From NCBI GenBank assembly GCA_012842645.1, contig DUSJ01000329.1:1-9936 (forward strand): DNA of 9,936 bases, read 5' to 3'. Positions 1 to 7,336 of this stretch are shown here, in pieces. The position numbers and the translations under genes were made by a program. The stretch's first letter is position 1. Every line of letters starts with the position of its first letter. A model generated the notes under the pieces. It ran no database searches. It saw nothing but the letters and a program-made list of their open reading frames with translations, and was not told the DNA's origin. Source of the DNA: Clostridiaceae bacterium. GTDB taxonomy: Bacteria > Bacillota > Clostridia > DSM-8532.

Positions 1-2
1 AC

Positions 3-68
3 AATTACCCAAGGAGAATATTTGGTTATCGAACTGCGAATGAAATGGCAAAGATTGTGGTCGCTTAA
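3..68 (+). CDS. C-terminal end of an IS30-type transposase (partial, runs in from the left)
   Basis: The frame that starts at base 3 is open from the window edge and gives about 21 residues ending in a TAA stop at 66-68. It contains NYPRRIFGYRTANEM. This resembles the end of IS30-family DDE transposases, where an Asn-x-x-Pro-Arg-(R/K)-x-(L/F)-G-(Y/F)-(K/R)-T-x-x-E-(V/M) pattern follows the last catalytic Glu. The other two forward frames close at 41-43 and 91-93 and do not look like a known protein end. The element's right inverted repeat should lie shortly after the stop, somewhere in about 69-125, but it cannot be fixed without the left end. Family assignment comes from a short motif recalled from memory, so it is moderate. 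The alternative is a chance open frame. Confidence 0.55.
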   Translation, partial: NYPRRIFGYRTANEMAKIVVA

Positions 69-142
69 AACAGGGTTCTGTAAGATTTTGTAAGGCAATT
101 AAACTTGCAATTTAAAGGCGCGCAGCCTGCATAAAAAATATG

Positions 143-171
143 TTGCCAGTGCTGTCATTCTGTGTTAAAAT
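143..171 (+). promoter_or_regulatory. Vegetative (sigma-A type) promoter of the rimP-ribF operon
   Basis: TTGCCA at 143-148 and TAAAAT at 166-171 are separated by exactly 17 bases. A TGT just before the -10 box (163-165) gives the extended -10 form TGnTAAAAT. This puts the transcription start near 178, leaving a leader of about 65 bases before rimP. It is the best promoter-like match seen in the upstream region, and it lies between the transposase stop and rimP. Confidence 0.65.
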
Positions 172-202
172 GAATTTGTCAGAGCGGTTTTACCAGTAGA
201 GA

Positions 203-219
203 GTGGGTGTTTCCCACCC
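203..219 (+). promoter_or_regulatory. Short GC-rich hairpin in the rimP leader
   Basis: GTGGG (203-207) can pair with CCCAC (213-217) across a five-base loop. A shifted register, GGGTG (205-209) with CACCC (215-219), is also possible, so two exclusive hairpins compete. No run of T follows, so it is not a normal intrinsic terminator. It ends 14 bases before the GGAGG of rimP (234-238). A leader role in mRNA stability or feedback is only inferred. Confidence 0.35.
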
Positions 220-243
220 TTTGCATTTATATTGGAGGTATGA

Positions 244-708
244 ATGGTTAAAAAAAACGTAACTGAAACAGTGACCGAAATAGCTCTCCCGATTGTGGAA
301 CAGGCTGGATATGAGCTTGTTGACGTAGAGTATGTCAAGGAAGGCCAGGCCTGGTTTCTCAGGGTATATATCGACAAACCCGGAGGAGTGACGCTGGATG
401 ACTGCGAAAACATTAGCAGACCGCTGAACGACAGGCTGGACGAGCTTGATCCTATACCCCACAGCTTTTACCTCGAAGTGTCGTCTCCGGGGCTGGAACG
501 TCCCCTGAAAAAGCCCGCGGATTTTAAAAGAGCGATCGGCAGCCCGGTCGAGATCAGGCTATATAAAGCTGTGGACGGCGTGAAAAGGTATGAAGGTGAG
601 CTTGTTGCTTATGACGGCGAAAGCCTTGCCATAAAGACAGAAAAAAATGAAGAACTTAAATTCATGATGGATCAGATATCAAAAGCAAAGAAAGTATTTA
701 AATTTTAA
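244..708 (+). CDS. rimP: Ribosome maturation factor RimP
   Basis: The 154-residue product is the expected length for RimP (YlxS in Bacillus), a cytoplasmic factor needed for maturation of the 30S subunit. The N-terminal alpha/beta domain (about 1-78) contains VDVEYVKEG and LRVYIDKPGGV, and the family signature YLEVSSPGLERPL is at 76-88, at the junction with the C-terminal Sm-like barrel (about 89-154). The ATG at 244 has GGAGG at 234-238, five bases away. A nearer ATG at 240 reads only three codons before a stop. It is the first gene of the operon and nusA follows after 18 bases, the usual pairing in bacteria. Identity is secure. Confidence 0.96.
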   Translation: MVKKNVTETVTEIALPIVEQAGYELVDVEYVKEGQAWFLRVYIDKPGGVTLDDCENISRPLNDRLDELDPIPHSFYLEVSSPGLERPLKKPADFKRAIGSPVEIRLYKAVDGVKRYEGELVAYDGESLAIKTEKNEELKFMMDQISKAKKVFKF

Positions 709-726
709 TTTGGAGGTATGTGAGAG

Positions 727-1908
727 ATGAGCGCTGAATTGCTTTTCGCTCTAAATCAGCTGGAAAAAGAGAAGGGAATAGATAAGGAGATATTGATAGA
801 AGCAATAGAACAGGCGTTGATTTCAGCGTACAAGAGGAATTTCGGTTCCGCTCAGAATGTTGAGGTGACCTTTGACAGAAACACTGGCGAAATCAGGGTT
901 TATGCCCTGAAAACTATCGTTGAGGAAGTAAAGGATTCGGCGACGGAGATGTCGCTCGAGCAGGCAAAGCGTTTCGGCCCTGATTTTGAAGTCGGCGATA
1001 TGGTAGAGGTTGAAGTGACACCAAGAAAGTTCGGCCGCATAGCAGCCCAGACAGCGAAGCAGGTAGTCATGCAGCGCATTCGCGAAGCCGAGCGCGGCCT
1101 TATATACGAAGAATTCTCCAACCGCGAGGATGATATCATAAACGGTATTGTCAGCCGTTTTGACAAAAAGAACGTCATCATCGACCTGGGCAGGGTGGAA
1201 GCGATCCTTCCTCCCTCGGAACAGACCCCGGGAGAAAAATACAACGTGCATGACAGGATCAAGGTTTATGTCATAAGCGTTAAAAAGACAAACAAGGCTC
1301 CGCAGATATATGTGTCGCGGACACATCCCGGCCTTGTGAAAAGACTCCTGGAGCTTGAAGTTCCCGAGATTGCAGACGGGACTGTGGAAATAAAGACTAT
1401 TGCCCGTGAAGCGGGATCAAGGACCAAGATGGCCATCCATTCCCGGAATGAGAACGTTGATCCCGTAGGAGCATGCGTAGGTCAGAGAGGCAGCCGTATA
1501 AGGGCTATCGTGGATGAACTGAAGGGAGAAATGATCGACGTAATAAAGTGGAGCAGCAATACCGAAGAATATATTGCAGCCAGCCTTAGCCCTGCAAAAG
1601 TGCTCCAGGTTACCCTTGACGAGGAGAACAAGGTGGCAAGGGTAGTAGTGCCTGATTTCCAGCTGTCTCTTGCCATCGGCAAGGAAGGCCAGAACGCAAG
1701 GCTCGCTGCCAAGCTGACCGGGTGGAAGATAGACATAAAGAGCGAATCGCAGATGAGAGATCATATCGAGGCCCAGCTTTTCAGCTCGGATACGATATAT
1801 AGTTACGAGGATGACTCAAACGAGCAATATGATATGATAGATGAAGAGCAGGAGGAAACTTCCGGACCTGCTGAAAACGGAGAAACAGGGGATGCCCAGG
1901 AAGAATAA
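727..1908 (+). CDS. nusA: Transcription termination/antitermination protein NusA
   Basis: This 393-residue protein binds RNA polymerase and nascent RNA, and modulates pausing, termination and antitermination. Visible domains are the polymerase-binding N-terminal domain (about 1-125, opening with SAELLFALNQLEKEKGIDKE), an S1 domain (about 133-205, with IINGIVSRFDKKNVIIDLGR), KH1 with a G-QRG loop (VGQRG, 251-255) and KH2 with IGKEGQNARLAAKLTGWKI (GKEG at 318-321). The last 40 or so residues are a very acidic tail rich in Glu and Asp. The length fits the Firmicute form, which lacks the C-terminal acidic repeats of the E. coli protein. GGAGG (712-716) lies 10 bases before the ATG at 727. Confidence 0.97.
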   Translation: MSAELLFALNQLEKEKGIDKEILIEAIEQALISAYKRNFGSAQNVEVTFDRNTGEIRVYALKTIVEEVKDSATEMSLEQAKRFGPDFEVGDMVEVEVTPRKFGRIAAQTAKQVVMQRIREAERGLIYEEFSNREDDIINGIVSRFDKKNVIIDLGRVEAILPPSEQTPGEKYNVHDRIKVYVISVKKTNKAPQIYVSRTHPGLVKRLLELEVPEIADGTVEIKTIAREAGSRTKMAIHSRNENVDPVGACVGQRGSRIRAIVDELKGEMIDVIKWSSNTEEYIAASLSPAKVLQVTLDEENKVARVVVPDFQLSLAIGKEGQNARLAAKLTGWKIDIKSESQMRDHIEAQLFSSDTIYSYEDDSNEQYDMIDEEQEETSGPAENGETGDAQEE

Positions 1909-1933
1909 AATGCCATAAGACGGGGTTGAGAGC

Positions 1934-2209
1934 ATGAAAACCAGGAAAGTGCCAATGAGACGCTGTGTAGGATGCCGGGAAATGAAAGAAAAGAGACAGC
2001 TTATGAGGGTTGTCAGGAACAATGAAGGGCAGATATTTGTTGACCCTACCGGAAAGAAAAACGGCAGAGGCGCGTACATCTGCAGGAACATGGATTGCTT
2101 CGCAAAAGCCCGGAAGGCAAAGAGCCTCAGCCATGAGTTTTCCTGCGAGATCCCGGAGGAAGTTTATGATGAAATAATGAAGCAACTGGAGGGCTATGTG
2201 GAGAAATAA
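1934..2209 (+). CDS. ylxR: YlxR-family protein (DUF448), RNase P modulator RnpM
   Basis: The 91-residue basic protein carries the family marks: PMRRCVGCRE at the start (Cys11, Cys14), the VDPTGKKNGRGAYIC segment (GRGAYIC, 44-50) and a second cysteine pair (Cys50, Cys55). The four cysteines could bind a metal; that is an inference from their spacing. In Bacillus the protein was renamed RnpM after being shown to bind RNase P RNA and modulate the enzyme. Its position between nusA and ylxQ is conserved in Firmicutes. The ribosome binding site is weak (GTTGAGAG before ATG 1934), so expression may rely on coupling to nusA, which ends 25 bases upstream. The end overlaps ylxQ by 14 bases. Confidence 0.93.
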   Translation: MKTRKVPMRRCVGCREMKEKRQLMRVVRNNEGQIFVDPTGKKNGRGAYICRNMDCFAKARKAKSLSHEFSCEIPEEVYDEIMKQLEGYVEK

Positions 2210-2561
2210 AGTGTATTCCTTTATCGGGCTTGCAAAGAAAGCCGGTGCGGTCGCAGCGGGTGAAAATCCTGCCGAACTGGCTGTTAAAAGAGGAAGGGCA
2301 TGCCTGGTTATCATAGCAGGTGACGCTTCCCACAATACCGTAAAGAAGTTCAGAACAGCGGTGTATGGAAGGAATATCCCGCTGGTGGAATTCGGCAGCA
2401 GGGAACAACTGGGACATATACTTGGGAAGCCTTATTATTCCGTGGTAGCCGTGACCGACAGGGGCTTTGCAGAAAGAATAAAGGAAATGGTCGATCAAAA
2501 TCATAATAATGACGAAACCGCATACGGGGGTGGCTTTTTTGAACAAACCAAAAATTCATGA
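2196..2561 (+). CDS. ylxQ: YlxQ, L7Ae-like putative RNA-binding protein
   Basis: The product (121 residues from ATG 2196) has the L7Ae/L30e/S12e fold signature: [11 protein letters not shown] near the N terminus, then a central stretch [13 protein letters not shown] and a late [13 protein letters not shown]. Members of this family bind kink-turn RNA, but the role of YlxQ itself is poorly known. The start is uncertain. ATG 2196 gives the usual N-terminal length and has GGAGGG at 2188-2193, but only two bases away. An in-frame GTG at 2211, with GGAGA at 2200-2204, would remove five residues and the overlap with ylxR. The tail after about residue 98 is Asn and Gly rich, overlaps infB, and looks less conserved. 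Confidence 0.9.
   Translation: MWRNKVYSFIGLAKKAGAVAAGENPAELAVKRGRACLVIIAGDASHNTVKKFRTAVYGRNIPLVEFGSREQLGHILGKPYYSVVAVTDRGFAERIKEMVDQNHNNDETAYGGGFFEQTKNS
2526..2541 (+). promoter_or_regulatory. Ribosome binding site and TTG start of infB
   Basis: GGGGGTGG at 2526-2533 lies five bases before an in-frame TTG at 2539-2541. This selects the TTG over the upstream in-frame ATG at 2509, which has only A/T-rich sequence without a purine-rich site before it. The protein then begins (M)[14 protein letters not shown], which is how clostridial IF2 proteins normally begin. Confidence 0.75.
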
Positions 2562-5500
2562 GCTGGCTAAGGAACTGAATGTCCAAAGCAAAAGGCTTAT
2601 GGAAAAACTGAATGAAATAGGCATATATCCTAAGAGTCATATGTCTACCCTGGAGGAGGATGAGCTTGAAAGGCTGTTCAAGCACATAGGTGTCGTTCAG
2701 CGCCCGAAAGACGATACTGATACCTCCAAAGGCAGTCCTGAGCCTAAAGCTGATAATACGGAAAAGGCAAAAAAGAATATGCCCCGTATCATTAGGAAGA
2801 CCAAGGTCATAATCCGGGATGACGATTACCTGTCCGATGACAGGGACAGCAAGGACAGGAAATCATATATTCGTACATCCGAGAGTACCGACGGGCTTAT
2901 GGCGGGCCTTGTGAGAGGACGCGACAGCATAATCACGAGCGTGAAAAAGCGTCCGAGACCGGATCAGGCTGTCAGGAAAGAAGACGAAAAGCCGGAAGCA
3001 AAATTTCAGCCGGAATCATATGCCGATTTGCCCAAACAGCCTGTTGACGATATATTAAGCGTTAAAAAGGTCAAGATCAAACCGGAAAACATGGACAGCA
3101 AAGCTGAGAATGCTGAAGCAAAAGAGCAGGAGAGTATGCAGAGAGTATTATTTAGCGAGACTGAGATACAGTCAATCAGAAAAGTGGAAAAGGTAGCCCC
3201 GAAACCGGCAAAAACCGAAGAGACCGAGAAAAAGACGGCTGAAAAGGAAGACACCATGATGCCAGCAACTGAGACCACCAGGGAAGAAAAAGAAAAGTCA
3301 GCGGATACAGGTGCGAAAACCGGGGGAGAAGCTGAAACTGCTGATAAAAAGCCCAAAGATGTCCCGAAACCGAAGGATAAGGCTGCAGAACCGGGCCAGA
3401 AACGCGAGGAAAAGGAACCTGAAAAGAATCAGCGGCCTGCCGAAGTTAAAGCTGCCGGCGCTGAGCCCCAGCAGGAATCACAGGCCGAATCCAGGACCGG
3501 TGTTTCCCAGACACAGAAGCAGCCTGAAACCAAGACAAAGGATATCCCTGAGCATCCCCAGCAGCCCCAGCGTAGGGAAGAGCCCAGGACCCGTGACGCA
3601 GCTTCGCAGGTCCAGCGCCAGTCTGAAAGGCCCCATGGGGGACGTCCTTTCGACAAGGATGCCAAATCCGGAGAAGGCCGCAGGGACAGCCGCGGCCCGA
3701 GGGATGGCCGTGACGGCGACAGGGCAGGCGCAAGAAACAAGCCCCTGGCTATACCCAAGGTTACTGTTGTCCCGGGAATGGTAGAAGAAAAAGTTTTGAC
3801 ACGGGGTGAAAGAAGATCATTCCAGAATGTCGAGAAGCTCAAGGAAGAAAAGAAAGAGCTTAAGAAGGATGTAAGCCGTGTCGGACCGGGGTTATCCGGC
3901 AAGGGCAGTAACCTGAAGAAAAAGATAGATACGTTGGTCGGACACAAGGCCAAGGTCACTGACATGATGTCTGATGACTTTGTTATCGATACTTTCTATG
4001 ATGACGCCGAAGAAGCAATCAACGTAAAGAGGGCGGAGAAAAAGCTGAAGAAGAGCAAAATGAAAGAAAAATATATCCCGCCCAAGGCGGTCCTTACCGA
4101 TATTACGGTCAATGAGACGCTGACGGTAAGGGAGCTTGCCGAAGCCCTTAAGAAAACTTCGGCAGAGGTTATCAAGAAACTGTTCCTCATGGGCATAACG
4201 GCGACCCAGAACCAGGAGATAGATTACGAGACAGCCGCGATTATCGGCGACGAGTTCGGCGTCAAGGTCCATAAAGCTGTTGTTGTAAGCGAGGAAGAGC
4301 TCCTGTTCGACGAATCTGAAGACAAAGAAGAAGACCTGGTGCCAAGAGCGCCTGTAGTTGTGGTCATGGGACATGTTGACCATGGCAAGACCTCGCTGCT
4401 TGATGCCATAAGGAGCACCAATATGGCGGAACAGGAAGCAGGCGGCATCACGCAGGCAATCGGCGCTTATACCGTTAACCTCCACGGAAGGGATATAACG
4501 TTCCTGGATACCCCGGGCCATGAGGCGTTTACGGCAATGAGGGCGAGAGGCGCGCAGGTGACCGATATCGCCATTCTCGTTGTCGCAGCCGATGACGGTG
4601 TAATGCCCCAGACCGTGGAAGCCATAAACCATGCAAAAGCCGCAGGTGTTTCCATAATCGTCGCCATCAACAAGATAGACAAGCCTAATGCAAACCCGGA
4701 AAGGGTCAAGCAGGAACTTACCGAGCACGGCCTGCTGGTGGAAGAATGGGGCGGCGATGTCATAGCCGTGCCTGTTTCGGCCAAAAAGAGAGAGAATATA
4801 GACCAGCTTCTTGAAATGGTATTGCTGACCGCCGATATCCTTGAACTGAAGGCAAATCCCAAAAAACAGGCAAAGGGTACGGTAATAGAGGCAAAACTTG
4901 ACAAGAACAGGGGCCCTGTAGCTACACTGCTGGTACAGAGAGGAACCTTGAGGGTGGGCGACGCGATCCTTACCGGTTCCACTTTCGGACATGTTCGTTC
5001 CATGACCAACGACAAGGGCAAAAAGATCAAGGAAGCCGGCCCGTCAATGCCGGTAGAGATATTTGGCCTTTCGGAGGTTCCTACGGCAGGAGGCCTGTTC
5101 TATGTGGTAACAGATGAGAAACTGGCCAAGCAGCTCGCCCAGAAACGCAAGGAAGAAGCGCACCTGAAACAGATAGGAAGGCCGAAGGTGTCCCTTGACG
5201 ATCTGTTTAACCAGATCCAGCAGGGGCATGTGAAGGAATTGAACCTTATTATAAAAGCCGACGTGCAGGGATCGGTGGAAGCCCTCAGGCAGAGCATGGA
5301 GAAGCTGTCCAATGACGAAGTCAAGATCAGGGTCATCCATGGCGCTGTCGGAGCAATAATCGAAGCCGACGTGACACTGGCCAACGTCTCCAACGCTATC
5401 ATCATTGGCTTTAATGTAAGGCCGTCGGTCCAGGTTACCGAGATGGCAAAGGAGATGGGCGTTGATATAAGACTGTACAGGATCATCTATGATGCCATAG

Positions 5501-5841
5501 AGGATATTCAAAAGGCCATGAAGGGCCTGCTGGATCCTGTTTACAAGGAAGTAGTGAACGGGCATGCAGAAATCCGGCAGTTGTTCAAGATATCCGGCGT
5601 AGGTACAGTTGGCGGCTGCCATGTCACCGACGGCAAGATCCTGAGAAGTTCCGATGTGAGGGTCATCCGCGACGGCATAGTTATACATGAAGGCAAGCTG
5701 GCATCCCTGAAGCGCTTCAAGGATGACGTGAGAGAAGTGGCCGCAGGATATGAGTGCGGTCTTATGCTGGAGAATTTCAATGATATCAAGGAAGGCGACG
5801 TGATCGAGTCCTTCCATATGGAAGAAGTACAGAGACAATAG
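2539..5841 (+). CDS. infB: Translation initiation factor IF-2
   Basis: This GTPase brings initiator fMet-tRNA to the 30S subunit and promotes subunit joining. From the TTG at 2539 it has 1100 residues. A first IF2_N domain (about 1-50) is followed by a very long charged linker (about 55-515) rich in Glu, Lys, Pro and Gln, with a Gly/Arg/Asp-rich patch at about 365-402. A second IF2_N domain begins at 521. The G domain has G1 GHVDHGKT (611-618), G3 DTPGH (657-661), G4 NKID (711-714) and G5 SAK (747-749); domains II to IV follow, with the final segment covering fMet-tRNA binding. It is clearly longer than the Bacillus protein (about 716 residues), the difference being in the linker. It overlaps ylxQ by 23 bases. 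An ATG at 2509 would add ten residues but has no ribosome binding site. Confidence 0.97.
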   Translation: MNKPKIHELAKELNVQSKRLMEKLNEIGIYPKSHMSTLEEDELERLFKHIGVVQRPKDDTDTSKGSPEPKADNTEKAKKNMPRIIRKTKVIIRDDDYLSDDRDSKDRKSYIRTSESTDGLMAGLVRGRDSIITSVKKRPRPDQAVRKEDEKPEAKFQPESYADLPKQPVDDILSVKKVKIKPENMDSKAENAEAKEQESMQRVLFSETEIQSIRKVEKVAPKPAKTEETEKKTAEKEDTMMPATETTREEKEKSADTGAKTGGEAETADKKPKDVPKPKDKAAEPGQKREEKEPEKNQRPAEVKAAGAEPQQESQAESRTGVSQTQKQPETKTKDIPEHPQQPQRREEPRTRDAASQVQRQSERPHGGRPFDKDAKSGEGRRDSRGPRDGRDGDRAGARNKPLAIPKVTVVPGMVEEKVLTRGERRSFQNVEKLKEEKKELKKDVSRVGPGLSGKGSNLKKKIDTLVGHKAKVTDMMSDDFVIDTFYDDAEEAINVKRAEKKLKKSKMKEKYIPPKAVLTDITVNETLTVRELAEALKKTSAEVIKKLFLMGITATQNQEIDYETAAIIGDEFGVKVHKAVVVSEEELLFDESEDKEEDLVPRAPVVVVMGHVDHGKTSLLDAIRSTNMAEQEAGGITQAIGAYTVNLHGRDITFLDTPGHEAFTAMRARGAQVTDIAILVVAADDGVMPQTVEAINHAKAAGVSIIVAINKIDKPNANPERVKQELTEHGLLVEEWGGDVIAVPVSAKKRENIDQLLEMVLLTADILELKANPKKQAKGTVIEAKLDKNRGPVATLLVQRGTLRVGDAILTGSTFGHVRSMTNDKGKKIKEAGPSMPVEIFGLSEVPTAGGLFYVVTDEKLAKQLAQKRKEEAHLKQIGRPKVSLDDLFNQIQQGHVKELNLIIKADVQGSVEALRQSMEKLSNDEVKIRVIHGAVGAIIEADVTLANVSNAIIIGFNVRPSVQVTEMAKEMGVDIRLYRIIYDAIEDIQKAMKGLLDPVYKEVVNGHAEIRQLFKISGVGTVGGCHVTDGKILRSSDVRVIRDGIVIHEGKLASLKRFKDDVREVAAGYECGLMLENFNDIKEGDVIESFHMEEVQRQ

Positions 5842-5846
5842 TGTCA

Positions 5847-5887
5847 GGGGGACAGTTATTTTGGCATGCGATCAAAACAACTGTCCC
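5847..5887 (+). repeat. REP-like palindrome between infB and rbfA
   Basis: GGGACAGTT (5849-5857) pairs perfectly with AACTGTCCC (5879-5887). After one A/C mismatch, TTTTG (5859-5863) pairs with CAAAA (5873-5877), leaving a nine-base loop that contains the small palindrome GCATGC. The left side has two further G before the arm. The form GGGGACAGTT...AACTGTCCC matches, from memory, palindromes dispersed in many Firmicute genomes and linked to REP-associated tyrosine transposases. No such transposase is in this window. The sequence after the right arm (TTATTATCTG) is not a T-run, so it is a poor intrinsic terminator, though the hairpin could protect or pause the transcript. Confidence 0.65.
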
Positions 5888-5897
5888 TTATTATCTG

Positions 5898-5936
5898 AAA
5901 AGGAGGTGCATTTCCATGCCTTCGGCTGTGACGTAA
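5898..5936 (+). other. Strong ribosome binding site followed by a six-codon ORF (MPSAVT)
   Basis: AAAAGGAGGTG at 5898-5908 is a near-perfect Shine-Dalgarno sequence, better than that of rbfA itself. Nine bases after its GGAGG is an ATG (5916-5918) that opens a frame of only six codons, with TAA at 5934-5936. It could be a leader peptide, the broken start of a lost gene (ylxP sits here in Bacillus), or a ribosome-loading site with no peptide role. Nothing in the six residues shows a function such as repeated codons for one amino acid. Confidence 0.35.
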
Positions 5937-5992
5937 GACCGTGTGAATCAGGCCGGGTTTACGTCGCTGTTCGTGGTTAGGACATGGGAAAG
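5911..5992 (+). promoter_or_regulatory. Candidate folded leader that can mask the rbfA ribosome binding site
   Basis: An inner hairpin pairs GACGTAA (5930-5936) with TTACGTC (5959-5965), with further pairs on the inside (CC 5939-5940 with GG 5955-5956). Around it, TTTCCATG (5911-5918) can pair with CATGG plus AAA at 5983-5991, leaving one bulged G. That outer helix would occupy the GGGAAAG (5986-5992) that serves rbfA, as well as the ATG of the six-codon ORF. A ribosome on the small ORF would open the structure. The pairings are read from sequence; regulation is inferred. It does not match a riboswitch class I recognise. Confidence 0.35.
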
Positions 5993-5997
5993 ATAAT

Positions 5998-6369
5998 ATG
6001 GACAGAACGGACAGAATATCTGAGGAAATAAAAAAAGAACTGAGCGACATGATAAGGAATCAGATAAAAGATCCAAGGCTCCCCGAATTTGTTTCGGTAA
6101 CGGCAGTGCGCGTATCGAAGGATCTGAGATACGCCAAGGTTTATATCAGTGTTCTTGGCGATGAGGAGAAAAAGAAAGGCGCGATAGCAGCCCTGTCAAG
6201 CGCGGCAGGCTTCATTCGGCATGAAATAGGCCAGCGCATCAATATCAGGTATACTCCGGAGTTCAGTTTTCACCTGGACAACTCCATCGAAAGAGGAATG
6301 TACGTTAGCAGGCTGATTGACGAAACAATGGGGAAAAACAGAAAACCCGACGGAGGTAATGATGATTGA
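5998..6369 (+). CDS. rbfA: Ribosome-binding factor A
   Basis: RbfA binds the free 30S subunit late in assembly, near the 5' end of 16S rRNA, and is needed for 16S maturation and cold growth. The 123-residue product is a single KH-like domain of normal length. It shows RTDRISEEIKKELSDMI at the N terminus, DPRLP (25-29), the VRVSKDLRYAKVYISV strand region (37-52) and the late PEFSFHLDNSIERG element (87-100). The ATG at 5998 has GGGAAAG (5986-5992) five bases upstream. It follows infB after 156 bases, the largest gap in the operon, so its translation may be set by the leader there. Its last eight bases overlap nrnA. Confidence 0.95.
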   Translation: MDRTDRISEEIKKELSDMIRNQIKDPRLPEFVSVTAVRVSKDLRYAKVYISVLGDEEKKKGAIAALSSAAGFIRHEIGQRINIRYTPEFSFHLDNSIERGMYVSRLIDETMGKNRKPDGGNDD

Positions 6370-7336
6370 TCCTATGCTTCAAAAAATTGCCGGGCACCTG
6401 GCAAATGGCGACAGCATCGTGATCCTGCCGCATATCAACGCCGACGGCGACGCGCTGGGCGCTGCGCTGGCTCTTGGTTTGGCGCTGAAATCCCTGGGTA
6501 AGGACGCTGATGTGCTTGTCGAGGAGGCGGTTCCGTCAAACCTCGATTTTCTTCCCGGGCAGGAGCTTATCAAGTTCAATCCGGAAAAAACATACGATGT
6601 CGCCGTGAACATAGACAATGGGGATATTACAAGGCTTGGCAGCCGGGAGCGTTATTACAGCAGTGCCAGGGTCAGGCTGAGTATCGACCATCACGCCACC
6701 AATAAGGTTATGGCTGACTGTTCCTATGTGGATACCAGGTCTGCCGCTACAGGAGAAATTATATACGACTTGATAGTGAACTACCTGAAAGCAGGTATGA
6801 ACAAGGACATCGCCCTATGCCTGTATACTGCGATTGTTACGGACACAGGCGGGTTCCGCTATACCAACACCACGTCCCGTACGCTTAAGATCAGCGCTGA
6901 TCTCCTGGATTACGGGATCGATTTTCCTTATGTCATAAAGAAAGTATTTGACATGATATCCTATACGAAAATGAACCTGATGAAGCAGACCATGAATTCA
7001 CTCCTGCTTTACGGAAACGGTAAACTGGCAGTCTCATACCTGACATTGAAGGATATTAAAAACCTGAACGTCAAAAGCGATGATTATGAAGGACTGGTCA
7101 ATATCGGTCGCAACCTTGAAGGAGTGGAAGTCTCCCTTTTCCTGAGGGAAGAGCAGGAAGGCCTGTTCAGGGGGAACCTGAGATCGAACGATTATGTGGA
7201 TGTATCCCGGATAGCGGAGAAGTTCAACGGCGGGGGCCATAAACGGGCAGCCGGATTTAACATCACCGGCAAGCTCGATGATATAATCAACAGGCTTGTA
7301 TCTGCCATCCTGCCGGAGATCCGGGGTGAAAACTGA
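6362..7336 (+). CDS. nrnA: DHH/DHHA1 phosphoesterase, NrnA-type nanoRNase and pAp phosphatase
   Basis: This family degrades 2-5 nucleotide RNAs from the 5' or 3' end, dephosphorylates pAp, and in some species cleaves pApA from c-di-AMP. The 324-residue product has the metal-binding motifs in order: HINADGDALG (His24, Asp28, Asp30), VNIDNGD (Asp85), SIDHH (the DHH at 109-111), TDTGGFRYTNT, and GGGHKRAAG of the DHHA1 domain (290-298). The ATG at 6362 has GGAGG (6352-6356) at five bases. ATG 6359 is too close to it, and the ATG at 6317 lies inside rbfA with no such site. Placement between rbfA and truB is common in Clostridia. The exact substrate cannot be told from sequence. Confidence 0.92.
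   Translation: MIDPMLQKIAGHLANGDSIVILPHINADGDALGAALALGLALKSLGKDADVLVEEAVPSNLDFLPGQELIKFNPEKTYDVAVNIDNGDITRLGSRERYYSSARVRLSIDHHATNKVMADCSYVDTRSAATGEIIYDLIVNYLKAGMNKDIALCLYTAIVTDTGGFRYTNTTSRTLKISADLLDYGIDFPYVIKKVFDMISYTKMNLMKQTMNSLLLYGNGKLAVSYLTLKDIKNLNVKSDDYEGLVNIGRNLEGVEVSLFLREEQEGLFRGNLRSNDYVDVSRIAEKFNGGGHKRAAGFNITGKLDDIINRLVSAILPEIRGEN

Noticed and set aside
718..723. An ATG directly followed by TGA just before nusA
   Set aside because: The preceding GGAGG is only one base away, too close to start there; the ATG at 727 fits the same site and opens nusA.
2509..2538. ATG 2509 as the start of infB
   Set aside because: No ribosome binding site precedes it, the ten added residues do not resemble IF2, and the TTG at 2539 has a good site and gives the usual N terminus.
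3311..3784. A 157-codon plus-strand frame inside infB
   Set aside because: It overlaps the low-complexity linker of IF2 in another frame, has a composition dominated by Arg, Pro and Ser as expected of a shifted Glu/Lys/Pro-rich stretch, and has no start signal.
3892..4992. A 366-codon minus-strand frame opposite infB
   Set aside because: It lies wholly opposite the conserved G-domain coding of IF2, has no recognisable domain and no ribosome binding site; it is a shadow of codon bias.
5849..5897. The palindrome after infB as an intrinsic terminator
   Set aside because: The stem is strong, but the bases after it are TTATTATCTG, not a T-run, and no promoter with proper spacing is visible before rbfA, so the operon probably reads through.
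6317..6361. ATG 6317 as the start of nrnA
   Set aside because: It lies inside rbfA without a ribosome binding site; ATG 6362 sits at five bases from GGAGG and overlaps rbfA by only eight bases.
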